NCBI RefSeq assembly: GCF_003047295.1
Contig: NZ_PZYZ01000001.1
Coordinates: 434,001-498,000 of the forward strand
Direction of reading: 5' to 3'
Source of the DNA: Nocardioides sediminis
Lineage (GTDB): Bacteria > Actinomycetota > Actinomycetes > Propionibacteriales > Nocardioidaceae
Length of the DNA: 64,000 bases
How positions within the stretch are numbered: position 1 is the first letter of the stretch; each line of letters starts with the position of its first letter. The notes below the pieces were generated by a model. It did not search any database. It was given only the letters and a program-made list of their open reading frames with translations, and was not told the origin of the DNA. Shown here piece by piece: positions 16,877 to 25,986 of the stretch. Made by a program: the position numbers and the translations under genes.

Positions 16877-19554
16877 CCGCAGCCGACCCGGCACTGATCG
16901 CCCGTGAGGCCGAGCTCGCCGACCTGGACCAGCTGATGGCCCGGGTCGGCGAGCTCGGTCCCGCGCAGGCGGTCGTCACCGGGTCGCCCGGCTCGGGCCG
17001 CACCAGCCTCGTGACGTCGTACGCCGCACGGCACGGCGCCGCCCTGACCGCACGGGGCGCCGCCTGGGAGACGGGCGTCGAGCTCGGGGTCGCCTCGCAG
17101 CTGCTCCGGACGGCCGAGCTGCCCGCCGACCTGCTCGACGTCGCCGCGCTGCTGGCCGAGCGTGCCGGCGGCACCACGGAGCGGCCCGGGCTGGTGGTCG
17201 TCGACGACGCGGCGGTCGCCGATCCCGCATCCCTCCAAGCGCTGTCCACCGCGGTGCACCACCACCGGGACCGCCCGTTCCTGGTGCTCCTGGTGACGAG
17301 CGTCGGGGAGCCGGTGCCCGCGACCGCCACGTTGCTCGACGCGGTGCGGGACCGGGTCGTCGTACCCCCGCTGGACGCGCGCGGCGTGCACGAGCTCGCC
17401 GCAGCCCACGGGGTCGCGCTCCACGCGTCCCTGGCCGAGCGGCTCCGCGTGCACACCAGTGGACTGCCGGCACACGTCGTCCGGCTGGTCGAGGAGCTGC
17501 CGCGCGACACCTGGGCGAGCTTCGACCCCGAGCTCCCGGCACCGTCCGTGGTCGCGGCCGACGTGGATGCCCGGATGCGGGCGCTCGAGCCCGACGTCGC
17601 CGCCCTCGTCGAGGCCGTGTGCGTGCTGGGCGCGGGCACGTCCGTCGCCGACGCCGCGAGGCTGGCCGGGACCCCGGACCCGCTTGCCGCCCTCGACGGG
17701 GCCGTGGCAGCCGGGCTGCTGCGCGTCAGCGAGCGGCGCCGGGCGCACACGCTCGCCCCCGCGGACCCGATGGTCGCGGCGGCCGTCCTGGCCCGCCTCG
17801 GACCACGGCGGACCGCCGAGTGGCACGAGCGTGCGGCGACCGTGGTGGCCGACCCCGCGGCGCGGCTGCTGCACCGCGTGGCCGCCACCGTGCTGCCAGA
17901 CCCGACCCTGGCCGACGAGCTCGAGGACCTGGCCGTCCAGCAGGCCGCGACGGGTTCCTGGGCCGCGGCCGCCGACCTGCTCGCCCGGGCCAGCCGGCTC
18001 ACGGAGGAGGTGACGCTGCGCGAGCTGCGGCTCGCGCGGGCGGTCGACGCCCTGGTCGGCTCGGGGGACACTCTCGCCGCCGTGACGCTGCTGCCCGAGG
18101 TGGAGAGCCTGCGCGAGACGCCGCTGCGCAACGCGGTGCTGGGCTACCTCGCCGTGGTCCGCGGCCGTCCCGCCGAGGCCGAGACCTGGCTGCGGCGCGC
18201 GTGGGACCTGGTCAACGTCGAGCGCGAGCCGGACGTCGCGGCGACGATCTGCCAGCGCTGGGTGCTGCACAGCCTGGCGCGGATCCGCGGCGCTGACCTG
18301 GTCGAGTGGGCGGACCGCGCGATCGCCCTCGTCCCGGCGGAATCCCCGGCCGCGGTCGAGGCCGCGGCGATCCGGGGGCTCGGGGTCGCCGGCACCGGAC
18401 GCCCGCGGGAGGCGCTGGCCGACTACGAGCGGCTCGCGGCGGAGGTGGGGCACGGCGCGCAGGCCCAGCGCGTGACCATGGGCAAGGGCTGGCTGCACCT
18501 GGTGGTCGACGAGGTCGACGAGGCCCGGGCGGCGCTGGAGTCGGCGCTGCCGACCGGTTTCTCGGGCGGGTCCACCCGGATCTCGCTGTGGGCGCACGCC
18601 TGGCTGGCGCGGGCTCAGTTCGTGACCGGTGACTGGGACGACGCCCTGCGGACGGTCCGCGACGGCGTCGAGCTCGTCGAGCGCTCGGGCATGACGCTGG
18701 TCGGCCCGCTGCTGTGCTGGACCCGCGCCCAGGTGCTCGCCCTGCGCGGCGACTGGGACGGCGCGGAGCAGGCGCTGCGCGACGGCGAGGCCGGCGTGCG
18801 CGACTACGAGATCATGCGGGTGTCGTCGTGCCTGGCCCGGGCCCAGGTGGCCGAGGCGCGCGCCGACTACGCGGGCGTCGTCCGCGCCCTCGAGCCGTTG
18901 CGGGAGCCCTGGGCGGGCCCCGGTGTGGACGAGCCCGGCGCCTGGCCGTGGCCCGACGTCTACGCCAACGCGCTGGTCGTCGAGGGACGGTACGACGACG
19001 CGGACGCCTTCCTGCGCCCGCACGAGGCGCTCGCCCACGAGCGCGGGCACCGATCGGCGACGGCACGCCTGGGCTACGCGCGCGGCCGGCTGCTGGGCGC
19101 CCAGGGCGACCTGCACGCCGCCCGCGAGTCCTTCGAGCACTCGCGTGCCCTGCTGGCCGACACCCCGCTGCGCTGGGACCGGGCGCGCGTCAGCTTCGCC
19201 TACGGCCAGACCCTGCGCCGCGCCGGCAAGCGGCGCGAGGCGGACGCCGTCATGGCCACGGCCCGCCACCTCTACGCGGCGCTCGGTGCGACGACGTACG
19301 TCGCCCGCTGCGACCGCGAGCTCAAGGCGGGGGGCGTGCATGCGGCGCGCGGCGTCGAGCAGCCGGTGGACGCGCTGACACCCCAGGAGGAGGCGGTCGC
19401 GGCCCTCGTCGCCAGCGGCCTGTCCAACCGCGAGGTCGCGGCCGAGCTGTTCGTCTCGATGAAGACGGTGCAGTACCACCTGACCCGCATCTACGCGAAG
19501 CTCGGCGTCCGCTCCCGGACCGAGCTGGCGGTCCAGCGCGCGGGCGGGTCGTGA
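16873..19554 (+). CDS. benR: LuxR-family STAND ATPase regulator of the ben operon
   Basis: An 893-residue large ATP-binding LuxR-type regulator. An N-terminal P-loop domain (about 1-300) precedes a long helical, TPR-like middle (300-810) and a C-terminal LuxR helix-turn-helix (about 830-890; [20 protein letters not shown]). The Walker A motif reads GSPGSGRTS with Arg43 where lysine is expected; Walker B (LVVVDDA) is present. The GTG start overlaps the benK stop (GTGA). In Corynebacterium glutamicum the ben cluster is controlled by a LuxR-type BenR of this class, so the symbol rests on context and architecture. Loss of the Walker lysine suggests weak or no ATP hydrolysis. Confidence 0.82.
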   Translation: MTAADPALIAREAELADLDQLMARVGELGPAQAVVTGSPGSGRTSLVTSYAARHGAALTARGAAWETGVELGVASQLLRTAELPADLLDVAALLAERAGGTTERPGLVVVDDAAVADPASLQALSTAVHHHRDRPFLVLLVTSVGEPVPATATLLDAVRDRVVVPPLDARGVHELAAAHGVALHASLAERLRVHTSGLPAHVVRLVEELPRDTWASFDPELPAPSVVAADVDARMRALEPDVAALVEAVCVLGAGTSVADAARLAGTPDPLAALDGAVAAGLLRVSERRRAHTLAPADPMVAAAVLARLGPRRTAEWHERAATVVADPAARLLHRVAATVLPDPTLADELEDLAVQQAATGSWAAAADLLARASRLTEEVTLRELRLARAVDALVGSGDTLAAVTLLPEVESLRETPLRNAVLGYLAVVRGRPAEAETWLRRAWDLVNVEREPDVAATICQRWVLHSLARIRGADLVEWADRAIALVPAESPAAVEAAAIRGLGVAGTGRPREALADYERLAAEVGHGAQAQRVTMGKGWLHLVVDEVDEARAALESALPTGFSGGSTRISLWAHAWLARAQFVTGDWDDALRTVRDGVELVERSGMTLVGPLLCWTRAQVLALRGDWDGAEQALRDGEAGVRDYEIMRVSSCLARAQVAEARADYAGVVRALEPLREPWAGPGVDEPGAWPWPDVYANALVVEGRYDDADAFLRPHEALAHERGHRSATARLGYARGRLLGAQGDLHAARESFEHSRALLADTPLRWDRARVSFAYGQTLRRAGKRREADAVMATARHLYAALGATTYVARCDRELKAGGVHAARGVEQPVDALTPQEEAVAALVASGLSNREVAAELFVSMKTVQYHLTRIYAKLGVRSRTELAVQRAGGS

Positions 19555-19570
19555 GGACTACCCTGCGAGG

Positions 19571-19912
19571 ATGAGCCGCATCTTCACCACGAGCTTCGCC
19601 TCGGTCTACCCGCACTACGTCGCCAAGGTGGAGCGCAAGGGGCGCACGAAGGCCGAGCTCGACCAGGTCATCGAGTGGTTGACCGGCTACGACGAGGTGG
19701 AGCTGGCGCGTCACCTGGCGGACGGCACGACCTGCGAGGACTTCTTCGCCGAGGCTCGGCTCAACCCGCGGGCCTCCGCGATCACGGGTGTGGTGTGCGG
19801 GGTGCGCGTGCAGGACGTCGAGGACCCGCTGATGCGACGGATCCGCTACCTCGACAAGCTGGTGGACGAGCTCGCCCGGGGCAAGGCGATGGACAAGGTG
19901 CTGCGGGCCTAG
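19571..19912 (+). CDS. DUF2200 family protein
   Basis: A 113-residue soluble protein matching DUF2200 throughout (opening [18 protein letters not shown], then [17 protein letters not shown] and [18 protein letters not shown]). The family is short, widespread and of unknown function. The ATG lies 6 nt after TACCCT, a strict leaderless -10 arrangement. The gene converges with the next one and overlaps it by 4 bp at the stops. Confidence 0.88.
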   Translation: MSRIFTTSFASVYPHYVAKVERKGRTKAELDQVIEWLTGYDEVELARHLADGTTCEDFFAEARLNPRASAITGVVCGVRVQDVEDPLMRRIRYLDKLVDELARGKAMDKVLRA

Positions 19913-20622
19913 CCCCGTGCCTGACCGGAGTAGGGCACCTCGCTGGCCCACTCCTCCTCGGCCGTGGTGACGGCCCCCCAGATCGCGTCGGCGACGCGGT
20001 CGGGGGTGAAGTCGCCCTCCCGTGCCAGGGTGCCGCGGACCGTGACCGAGACCGCCCGGATGCCGTCCGGCGCCAGCGTGGCGTCGAGGCTGCGCACGAG
20101 GTTGCGCACGCCGGCCTTCTGCACGCCGAGCGAGGCGGCGCCGTGCCAGGGGCGGTCGGCGGCCATGCTGCCGGTGACGCTGATCCTGCTCCCGGCCGCG
20201 AGGAAGGGACGCGCCGCCTGGACCGCCGTCAGCAGTGCTCCGACGCCCAGCGCCACGTCCTCGAGCAGCTCGGGGACGCTCAGCTCCAGCGGGTCCTTCT
20301 CGCGGTAGGCGCTGGGGTTGAAGTGGAGGACGTCGACGTGCCCCCAGGCTTCGCCCATGCCCCGCACCGCGCTGGTCGCGGCACCGGTGTCGGTGACGTC
20401 GACGGTGGCTGAGCGGACGGTCGCGCCGCGCCGCTCGAGGTCGGTGGTGAGGTCGTCGAGCACTCGTTGGTCCGTGCCCAGCAGCCCGACGTCGTACCCC
20501 TCGTCGGCGAAGCGCCGGGCCACCGACCCGCTCACGCCGGGACCGGCGCCCACGACGACGAGGACGGGACGGGTCCCGCCCCGGGCGGGTGCGGCGGCGG
20601 GGGTCGGCTCGGGTGCGGTCAT
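19909..20622 (-). CDS. short-chain dehydrogenase family protein lacking the catalytic tyrosine
   Basis: A 237-residue Rossmann-fold protein. The nucleotide-binding GAGPGVSG lies near residues 25-32, DVTDTGAA follows the second beta-alpha unit, and ISVTGSM holds the active-site serine region. At the YxxxK position the sequence reads SLGVQKAG: the lysine is present but the tyrosine is leucine. Conventional dehydrogenase activity is therefore doubtful; this may be a binding protein or an atypical enzyme. The ATG at 20622 lies 6 nt after CATGAT; an in-frame ATG at 20640 adds six residues. It stands between DUF2200 (convergent) and a methyltransferase. Confidence 0.8.
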   Translation of the reverse strand: MTAPEPTPAAAPARGGTRPVLVVVGAGPGVSGSVARRFADEGYDVGLLGTDQRVLDDLTTDLERRGATVRSATVDVTDTGAATSAVRGMGEAWGHVDVLHFNPSAYREKDPLELSVPELLEDVALGVGALLTAVQAARPFLAAGSRISVTGSMAADRPWHGAASLGVQKAGVRNLVRSLDATLAPDGIRAVSVTVRGTLAREGDFTPDRVADAIWGAVTTAEEEWASEVPYSGQARG

Positions 20623-20668
20623 CCGCCGATCATGCTGCACCCGACCGGTCGGCGGCGACCGTCGGGAG

Positions 20669-21760
20669 TCACGGGTGCCGGGCGGGGACGGCCTCGACCA
20701 CGGACAGCGTCGAGATGGTGGGGACGACGCGCGTCACGCGGAGCCCGGCGCGGTCCAGCACCGTGGTGAGCTCGCGCTCGGTGCGCTCGCGGCCGCCGAC
20801 GAAGACCATCATGTCGAGGTCGAGGGCCTTGGCGAAGTGCGGCGTGCTGTCGGAGGGGACCACGCTCTCCAGCACGACGAGGCGCGCGCCCGCGGGCATG
20901 TGGCGGCGCACGGTCGTCAGGACGGCCACCGCCTGCTCGTCGTCGAAGTCGTGGATGACGCGCCGGAGCACGTAGAGGTCGCCGTCGTCGGGGACGCTCT
21001 CGAAGAACGACCCGGCTTCGACCCGGCAACGGTCCAGGACGCCCGCCTCGGCCAGGAGCCGCTCGGCCCCGTCCACGAGGGCGGCCCGTTCCAGCAGCAC
21101 GCCCTTGGCGGAGGGCGCCGCGTCGAGCATCAGGGAGAGCAGCCGGCCGTGCCCGCCACCCACGTCCACGATGGTCGAGAATCCGGAGACGTCGTACGCC
21201 GCCCGGACGGCCGGCCAGTCGAGGTCCGTCAGGCGGGTCATCGCGTCGTTGACCCTCGCGGCGAACTCCGGGTCGTGGTCGAGGTACTGCCACATGGGCA
21301 TCCCGAGGACCGCCTCGGCGCCGGGAGTGCCGGTCTGCACCGTGCGGGTGAGCTGTCCCCACGGCGCCTGGTAGAGCGGGTCGCCGAGGAACAGGACCAC
21401 CGGGACCATCGAGTCGGGCGTCGTGGTCCGCAGGCCCTGGGAGAGCGGCGTCAGCGAGTACTGGCCCTCGGGGTCCTCGTGCAGGACCCCGAGGCTGGCC
21501 AGGGCGCGCAGGAGCCGGTGGGTGGCGTCGGCGTCGGTGCCGATCTCGGCGGCGACGTCGTCCGGGGCGAGGTGTCCGTCGGCCAGGACGTCGGCGATGC
21601 CGAGCCTGGCCGCGGCGTAGATGGCGTGGGTCGCCATGAAGCCCGAGGTGAGCTCGAGCAGGGCGACCTCCGGCGGCACCATCCGCCGGGTGAGGGTCTG
21701 GATCGCGGCGCGGGCGGCCGTGGCGGCCCGTACCACGCGGACCGGAGGCAGTCGGGACAT
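20669..21760 (-). CDS. SAM-dependent O-methyltransferase (HIOMT/AdoMet_MTase_2 type)
   Basis: A 363-residue small-molecule O-methyltransferase. The N-terminal winged-helix dimerisation domain is at about 20-100 (ELTSGFMATHAIYAAARLGI, ATHRLLRALASLGVL). The SAM-binding motif VDVGGGHGRLL is near residue 178, and LRRVIHDFDD carries the usual catalytic histidine. Such enzymes methylate phenols or secondary-metabolite hydroxyls; no biosynthetic partners are nearby. The ATG at 21760 was preferred over 21796 because AGGGGAG lies 6-7 nt upstream. The promoter region contains two overlapping palindromes and a consensus TTGACA, suggesting tight local control. Confidence 0.85.
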   Translation of the reverse strand: MSRLPPVRVVRAATAARAAIQTLTRRMVPPEVALLELTSGFMATHAIYAAARLGIADVLADGHLAPDDVAAEIGTDADATHRLLRALASLGVLHEDPEGQYSLTPLSQGLRTTTPDSMVPVVLFLGDPLYQAPWGQLTRTVQTGTPGAEAVLGMPMWQYLDHDPEFAARVNDAMTRLTDLDWPAVRAAYDVSGFSTIVDVGGGHGRLLSLMLDAAPSAKGVLLERAALVDGAERLLAEAGVLDRCRVEAGSFFESVPDDGDLYVLRRVIHDFDDEQAVAVLTTVRRHMPAGARLVVLESVVPSDSTPHFAKALDLDMMVFVGGRERTERELTTVLDRAGLRVTRVVPTISTLSVVEAVPARHP

Positions 21761-21776
21761 GACGGGCTCCCCTGGG

Positions 21777-21824
21777 TGGTCAGTGGTTCTGACCATAGTC
21801 GTCAGAGAGTCTGACCAGTGTCAA
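21777..21824 (-). promoter_or_regulatory. promoter with palindromic operators upstream of the methyltransferase
   Basis: Reading leftward, a perfect TTGACA (21819-21824) is followed by GTCAGA-gag-TCTGAC (21801-21815). Next come TATGGT (about 21792-21797) and TGGTCAG-N5-CTGACCA (21777-21795). The motif CTGACCA occurs twice, 22 bp apart. The TTGACA to TATGGT spacing is about 21 nt, longer than ideal. The layout fits a repressor covering the promoter; the regulator is not identified here. Confidence 0.45.
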
Positions 21825-21919
21825 GGGTGTCGCGGCCACGGGTCGGGCCGTGGGCGGTCCCGGCGCACGGAGCGCTTGGGACCGCCCACGACCCGGATGG
21901 TGCACCCGGCCCGGGGCCG

Positions 21920-23092
21920 TCAGTCCGCGGGCAGGAAGACCCGCTGCGGGATGGTGTCGTAGACCGCCGGGTCCTTGTCGGCGATCGACCCGTCGGCGAC
22001 CGAGTCGACGAGGCCGCCGAGCCCGATCTCGATCTGCTTGCGCAGCATGCCGTTGCGCTTCATGCCGTCGTACTGGGTCTGGCTGGACGTCTCGAAGAGC
22101 ACCACCGCGCTGCCCCGCAGCGCGAAGGAGCCGAGGGCGGTGCCGGGGAGGTTGGTGTCCTGGGGGTAGAGCGTCAGGTCGCCGTACCCCGACTCGCCGT
22201 GGCCCTGGAGGGCCTCGTAGACGGCCACGTTGGCCCGCTGGGACGCCTCCATGTCGAACTTCGGCCAGCTGCCGAACTCGCTCGGGTCGTCGATGAACTT
22301 CGCCGAGATCGACAGCGGCGACATGCTCTCGAGGTCCTCGGTGGCGTAGCACGACCACTGGTTGTGGAGGTCGACGAAGTAGTCGACGGTGCCGAACTCG
22401 GTCTCGAGTCCGCGGTAGACGTCGCGCACGGTCTGCGCCTCGGGCGTGATGTACCAGCCCGTGTCGGCGCTGTTGCCGGGGAAGTCCGCCGGCTGCGGGA
22501 CGTAGTCGAGGTCGGGGTTGAAGTCGCGGTTGACGTCGAAGCCGCCCACCCGGGTGTTGTAGTTCCACGCCGGCGCGACCCCCGCGAGCTGCGGGAAGGC
22601 GGCGACGACGTCGTCCCAGGTCATCTCGTTCTGCCGGGTGTCGCGCTCGCCGCCGTCGACGTTGAGGCGGGGGATCGCGACGATCGTGACCTCCTCGCGG
22701 AGGGCGGCGGCCTCCCTGGTCGACCCGCCCCAGCGGCGGAGCAGGTCGAGGAGCGCCTCGGTGCCGTGGTTCTCGTTGCCGTGGATCTGGGACTCGACGA
22801 ACACGACCGTGTCGCCCTCGCCGACGCGGGCGGTGTAGATCTCCCTGCCCTGGTGGCTCTCGCCCACGACCTCGACGTCCACGACGCCCTTGGTCGAGCG
22901 CTCGATGCCCTCGAGCGTCCTGGTGAGCTGGGCGTGGTCGACGAAGCCGTTGTTGCCCGAGCCGGACGCCTCGGTGCCGCAGTGCGACTCCGTGGGGATG
23001 GCGTGGGCCGGCGTGGTGGTGGCGATGGTGGTGACGATCCCGAGAGGAAGGGCCAGTCCGGTGAGGACGGCCGTCCAACGTCGTGCTGACAT
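21920..23092 (-). CDS. secreted M14 family zinc carboxypeptidase
   Basis: A 390-residue precursor. A Sec signal peptide covers residues 1-31 (basic start, hydrophobic core, cleavage after PAHA). The mature metallocarboxypeptidase has H104 and E107 in IHGNENHG, a third zinc histidine in YFVDLHNQWSC, and the C-terminal general-base Glu in VVLFETSSQTQ. NRDFNPDLDY supplies the substrate Arg-type motif. It removes C-terminal residues from extracellular peptides. The ATG at 23092 was chosen because it opens the signal peptide and has GGAG just upstream; longer in-frame starts add a non-signal extension. Confidence 0.88.
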   Translation of the reverse strand: MSARRWTAVLTGLALPLGIVTTIATTTPAHAIPTESHCGTEASGSGNNGFVDHAQLTRTLEGIERSTKGVVDVEVVGESHQGREIYTARVGEGDTVVFVESQIHGNENHGTEALLDLLRRWGGSTREAAALREEVTIVAIPRLNVDGGERDTRQNEMTWDDVVAAFPQLAGVAPAWNYNTRVGGFDVNRDFNPDLDYVPQPADFPGNSADTGWYITPEAQTVRDVYRGLETEFGTVDYFVDLHNQWSCYATEDLESMSPLSISAKFIDDPSEFGSWPKFDMEASQRANVAVYEALQGHGESGYGDLTLYPQDTNLPGTALGSFALRGSAVVLFETSSQTQYDGMKRNGMLRKQIEIGLGGLVDSVADGSIADKDPAVYDTIPQRVFLPAD

Positions 23093-23350
23093 GTCGCTCC
23101 GCATCTGTCGTGCCCGCATCCGAGGTGCCCGGGTGGCGGGCGGCGGGCGATGGACCTGTGACGCTAGCCCCGGCCACCGACGGTGTCGAGGGACGTGGTG
23201 TCCCGCCGGGCCCGCGGGGAGGGGTGTCAGCGGTCGAGGCACCTACCGACGCTGAGGTATAGGGGCGGTCGACCCTGGTCATGACCCGCTGGCCCTGTGC
23301 GACCGTGGATGGACGCCTCGAGGGGGCCGCGGTCTCCGGGAGAGAGGGAG

Positions 23351-24313
23351 ATGAGCCAGGCGACGGAGCTGTCCCGCACGCGACTCGGGGATCCGAGCGT
23401 GCGCAGCCCCGGTCGCCGCGTCTCCGGCCGGGCGCGCAGGGTCGCCGCGGTGACGGCGTACGTCGTCCTCCTCGGAACCTGGGTGGTGACCCTCGGCATC
23501 CCCAACGACAGCCTGCAGGTCGTCCTGTGGCTCTGGGCCGCGACCATCGCGGCGCGGTTCGACGCTCCGTGGCGGTCGCACCTGGCCTTCCTGCGTGACT
23601 GGTGGCTCCCCGTCGCCGGACTGGTCGTCTACTTCTACAGCCGTGGGCTGACCGACGAGCTGGGCCTGCCCGTCCACGTGGAGATGCCCATCACCCTCGA
23701 CCGGTGGCTGGGTGGCGGCGTCACCCCCACCGAGCGGCTGCAGGCGGCCTGGTGCGGCGACCCGTGCGTCAAGGAGAGCGATCCCCGGCTGTTCGACCTC
23801 TACTTCACCTCCGTCTACGCCACGCACTTCGTCGCCGGCCTCACCATCGCCGCCGTCCTGTGGTCACGGAGCAGGGCGGAGTGGGAACGCTGGATGCGGC
23901 GGTACGTCGGCATCTGCTTCGGCGCGCTCGTCGTCTACATCGCCTTCCCGATGGCGCCGCCGTGGATGGCGTCGGAGATGGGCGAGCTGGGCCACACCTC
24001 CCGCATCACCGGCCGGGGGTGGTCCGAGATCGGCCTGGACCGGATCGACGTGCTGCTGCAGGGCGTCGGCAACCCGGTCGCCGCGATGCCCTCCCTCCAC
24101 GCCGGCATCGCGTTCCTGATCGCGATGTACGGCGTCCAGCGGCTGCGGTCCCCGGGTCGGTGGCTGCTGCTCGTCTACCCGGCGTCGATGTCGGTCGCGC
24201 TCGTCTACTACGCGGAGCACTACGTCGTGGACATCGTCGCCGGCGCGCTGCTCGCCTGGGCGGTGCTCGTCGGCGCCTCGAGGTGGGAGCGACGACGTCA
24301 GGGCTCGACGTAG
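23351..24313 (+). CDS. PAP2 superfamily (AUR1-like) membrane phosphatase/transferase
   Basis: A 320-residue integral membrane protein with about six helices. The PAP2 signature appears as AMPSLHAGIAFLIA and YYAEHYVVDIVAGALLAW, supplying two catalytic histidines; the first (KxxxxxxRP) motif is poorly conserved, as in AUR1/inositol-phosphoceramide-synthase relatives. It may dephosphorylate or transfer head groups on lipid phosphates or prenyl phosphates. The ATG at 23351 has GGGAGAGAGGGAG directly upstream. A 258-bp gap separates it from the divergent carboxypeptidase gene. Confidence 0.82.
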   Translation: MSQATELSRTRLGDPSVRSPGRRVSGRARRVAAVTAYVVLLGTWVVTLGIPNDSLQVVLWLWAATIAARFDAPWRSHLAFLRDWWLPVAGLVVYFYSRGLTDELGLPVHVEMPITLDRWLGGGVTPTERLQAAWCGDPCVKESDPRLFDLYFTSVYATHFVAGLTIAAVLWSRSRAEWERWMRRYVGICFGALVVYIAFPMAPPWMASEMGELGHTSRITGRGWSEIGLDRIDVLLQGVGNPVAAMPSLHAGIAFLIAMYGVQRLRSPGRWLLLVYPASMSVALVYYAEHYVVDIVAGALLAWAVLVGASRWERRRQGST

Positions 24314-24320
24314 CCGCAGG

Positions 24321-24361
24321 TCATGCCCGGCGGAGCCGCTGTGTCATGCCCGGCGGAGCCG
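24321..24361 (+). repeat. 18-bp direct repeat at the end of a methyltransferase gene
   Basis: TCATGCCCGGCGGAGCCG occurs at 24321-24338 and 24344-24361. The second copy encodes the last residues and stop of the leftward methyltransferase; the first would encode the same tail just beyond it. This looks like a local tandem duplication across the stop codon. Confidence 0.8.
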
Positions 24362-24961
24362 GAGGAAGCAGTCCCACGCCGTCCGCGCCACCTCGGCACC
24401 GTGCTCGTCCTCGGCGGTCACGGCCCGGGCCACCCGCTCGGCTCGCTCGACGTCGACGGGGATGCCCTCGAGGTCGTCGAGGAGGTCCTCCGCGGTCATG
24501 AGCACCGCCGGGTCCTGCGGGCCCCCGGTGCCCTCGGTGAGGTTGGTGCTGTCGTGGCCGACCCAGACCAGGGTGCCGCCCGGACGGAGCGACGTGACGG
24601 CGTTGCGCACCGCCGTACGACGATCGCCCGCCGGGACCTGGAGATAGGCGACGACGGCGAGGTCGAGGTCCGCGCCCCGCCACTGCGTCGCGTCCGCGCA
24701 CACCCAGTCGACGGTCCCGTCACCCTCGAGGTCGGCGGCGAGCCGGCGCCCCTTGTCCAGGGCGACCTGCGAGAAGTCGACCGCCGTCACGTGCCAGCCG
24801 TGGCCGGCCAGCCAGATGGCGTTGCGTCCCTCCCCGCAGGCGAGGTCGACGGCCCGGCCCGGCTGGAGCCCGGCGCACTCCGCCTCGACGAAGGCATTGG
24901 GCCCGCGGGACCACACGAGCTCGGCCGCGGCGTACCGCGCGTCCCAGTCGGCTGCTTCCAT
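24344..24961 (-). CDS. class I SAM-dependent methyltransferase (TehB/thiopurine-like)
   Basis: A 205-residue methyltransferase with SAM motif I AVDLACGEGRNAIWLA near residues 37-52, the acidic motif II VDFSQ, and motif IV AVVAYLQVP. Proteins with LACGEGRN and an N-terminal WDARY resemble tellurite/thiol methyltransferases; the substrate is unknown. The ATG at 24961 lies 7 nt after TACCGT on the minus strand, a leaderless arrangement. The start of the YihY gene follows in the same direction upstream. Confidence 0.82.
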   Translation of the reverse strand: MEAADWDARYAAAELVWSRGPNAFVEAECAGLQPGRAVDLACGEGRNAIWLAGHGWHVTAVDFSQVALDKGRRLAADLEGDGTVDWVCADATQWRGADLDLAVVAYLQVPAGDRRTAVRNAVTSLRPGGTLVWVGHDSTNLTEGTGGPQDPAVLMTAEDLLDDLEGIPVDVERAERVARAVTAEDEHGAEVARTAWDCFLRLRRA

Positions 24962-24981
24962 GGAGCCCACGGTAGTCCCCG

Positions 24982-25959
24982 TCAGTCGTCCACGGTGCGC
25001 GCGTGCGGACGGCCCGGGTCGTCCACCACGGGGTCGACCTGGCCCGCGCGGAGCGCCTCGAGCTGCGCGCACACGGCGGTGCCGAGGAACAGCGCGATCG
25101 AGGACAGCAGGGCCCACAGGAGCAGCGCGAAGATGCCGGCCAAGGGGCCGTAGACGCTGCCGAAGGAGCCGCTGAGCGAGACGTACAGGGCGAGACCGAC
25201 GGTCGCCATCGCGCTGAGCAGCACGGCGATCCCGGAGCCGAGGGCGAGCCACGACAGGGCGGGCTGACGACGCCGCGGCGCGTGGTCGAGCAGCACCGCG
25301 ATCGTGAGGACGAGGAGTGCGAGACCGATGGGCCAGCGCAGGACGTTCCACCACAGCACCGCGTCGTCGGACCACCCGTAGCCCTCGGCCATCGCCTCGC
25401 CGAACGCCCTGCCTCCCACGATCATCAGGAACCCGGTCCCCACGGGGCCGGCGAGCACGGCGGTGAGCACCGCCGCGCGGCCGTACTTGGCCAGGGCCTT
25501 GCGGTCACGGCGGATGCCGTAGATGCGGTTGGCGCCCCGCTCGACCTGGGCCATGGCCGTGGTCATCGAGACCAGCGCGAAGGCGAGACCGAAGGCGAGC
25601 GCGACCTCACCGGCGGCCTCGGAGGCGTCGGAGTCCTCGACCGCGGAGGTGAGGGCGTCGCTCTCTCCCGCGCCGGGGGACAGCGAGTCGACGACGTGGG
25701 CCACGACCCGGGCCGGGCGCTCCTCGTCGATGTCGGCGGCCAGCCCGGTGAGCGCCAGCAGGAAGGGAACGACCGCGAGGCAGGCCTGCAGCGCGAGCGC
25801 GCGGGAGTTGGTGAAGCCGTCGCCGTACCGGAACCGGACGAACGACTCGACGGCGATCTTCCTCAGGCCGTGGTGGCGGGCCAGGTGCCACGCGTCCAGC
25901 GCGTCCAGCTCGTCACCGTCCATCTCGGTGGTGACGGGGACGGTGCGGGCGGTCGTCAT
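24982..25959 (-). CDS. YihY/BrkB family inner membrane protein
   Basis: A 325-residue protein with a cytoplasmic N-terminus of about 45 residues and six membrane helices between about 50 and 305. It carries the family stretch SRALALQACLAVVPFLLALTG and ALLLWALLSSIALFLGTAVC. Earlier annotation as ribonuclease BN was wrong for this family; the function is unknown. The ATG at 25959 is 6 nt after TAGGGT, a strict leaderless match. The next gene upstream, a FUSC-type permease, has a similar start. Confidence 0.87.
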   Translation of the reverse strand: MTTARTVPVTTEMDGDELDALDAWHLARHHGLRKIAVESFVRFRYGDGFTNSRALALQACLAVVPFLLALTGLAADIDEERPARVVAHVVDSLSPGAGESDALTSAVEDSDASEAAGEVALAFGLAFALVSMTTAMAQVERGANRIYGIRRDRKALAKYGRAAVLTAVLAGPVGTGFLMIVGGRAFGEAMAEGYGWSDDAVLWWNVLRWPIGLALLVLTIAVLLDHAPRRRQPALSWLALGSGIAVLLSAMATVGLALYVSLSGSFGSVYGPLAGIFALLLWALLSSIALFLGTAVCAQLEALRAGQVDPVVDDPGRPHARTVDD

Positions 25960-25986
25960 GGGCGCACCCTACGGTCGCCCTCCCGG

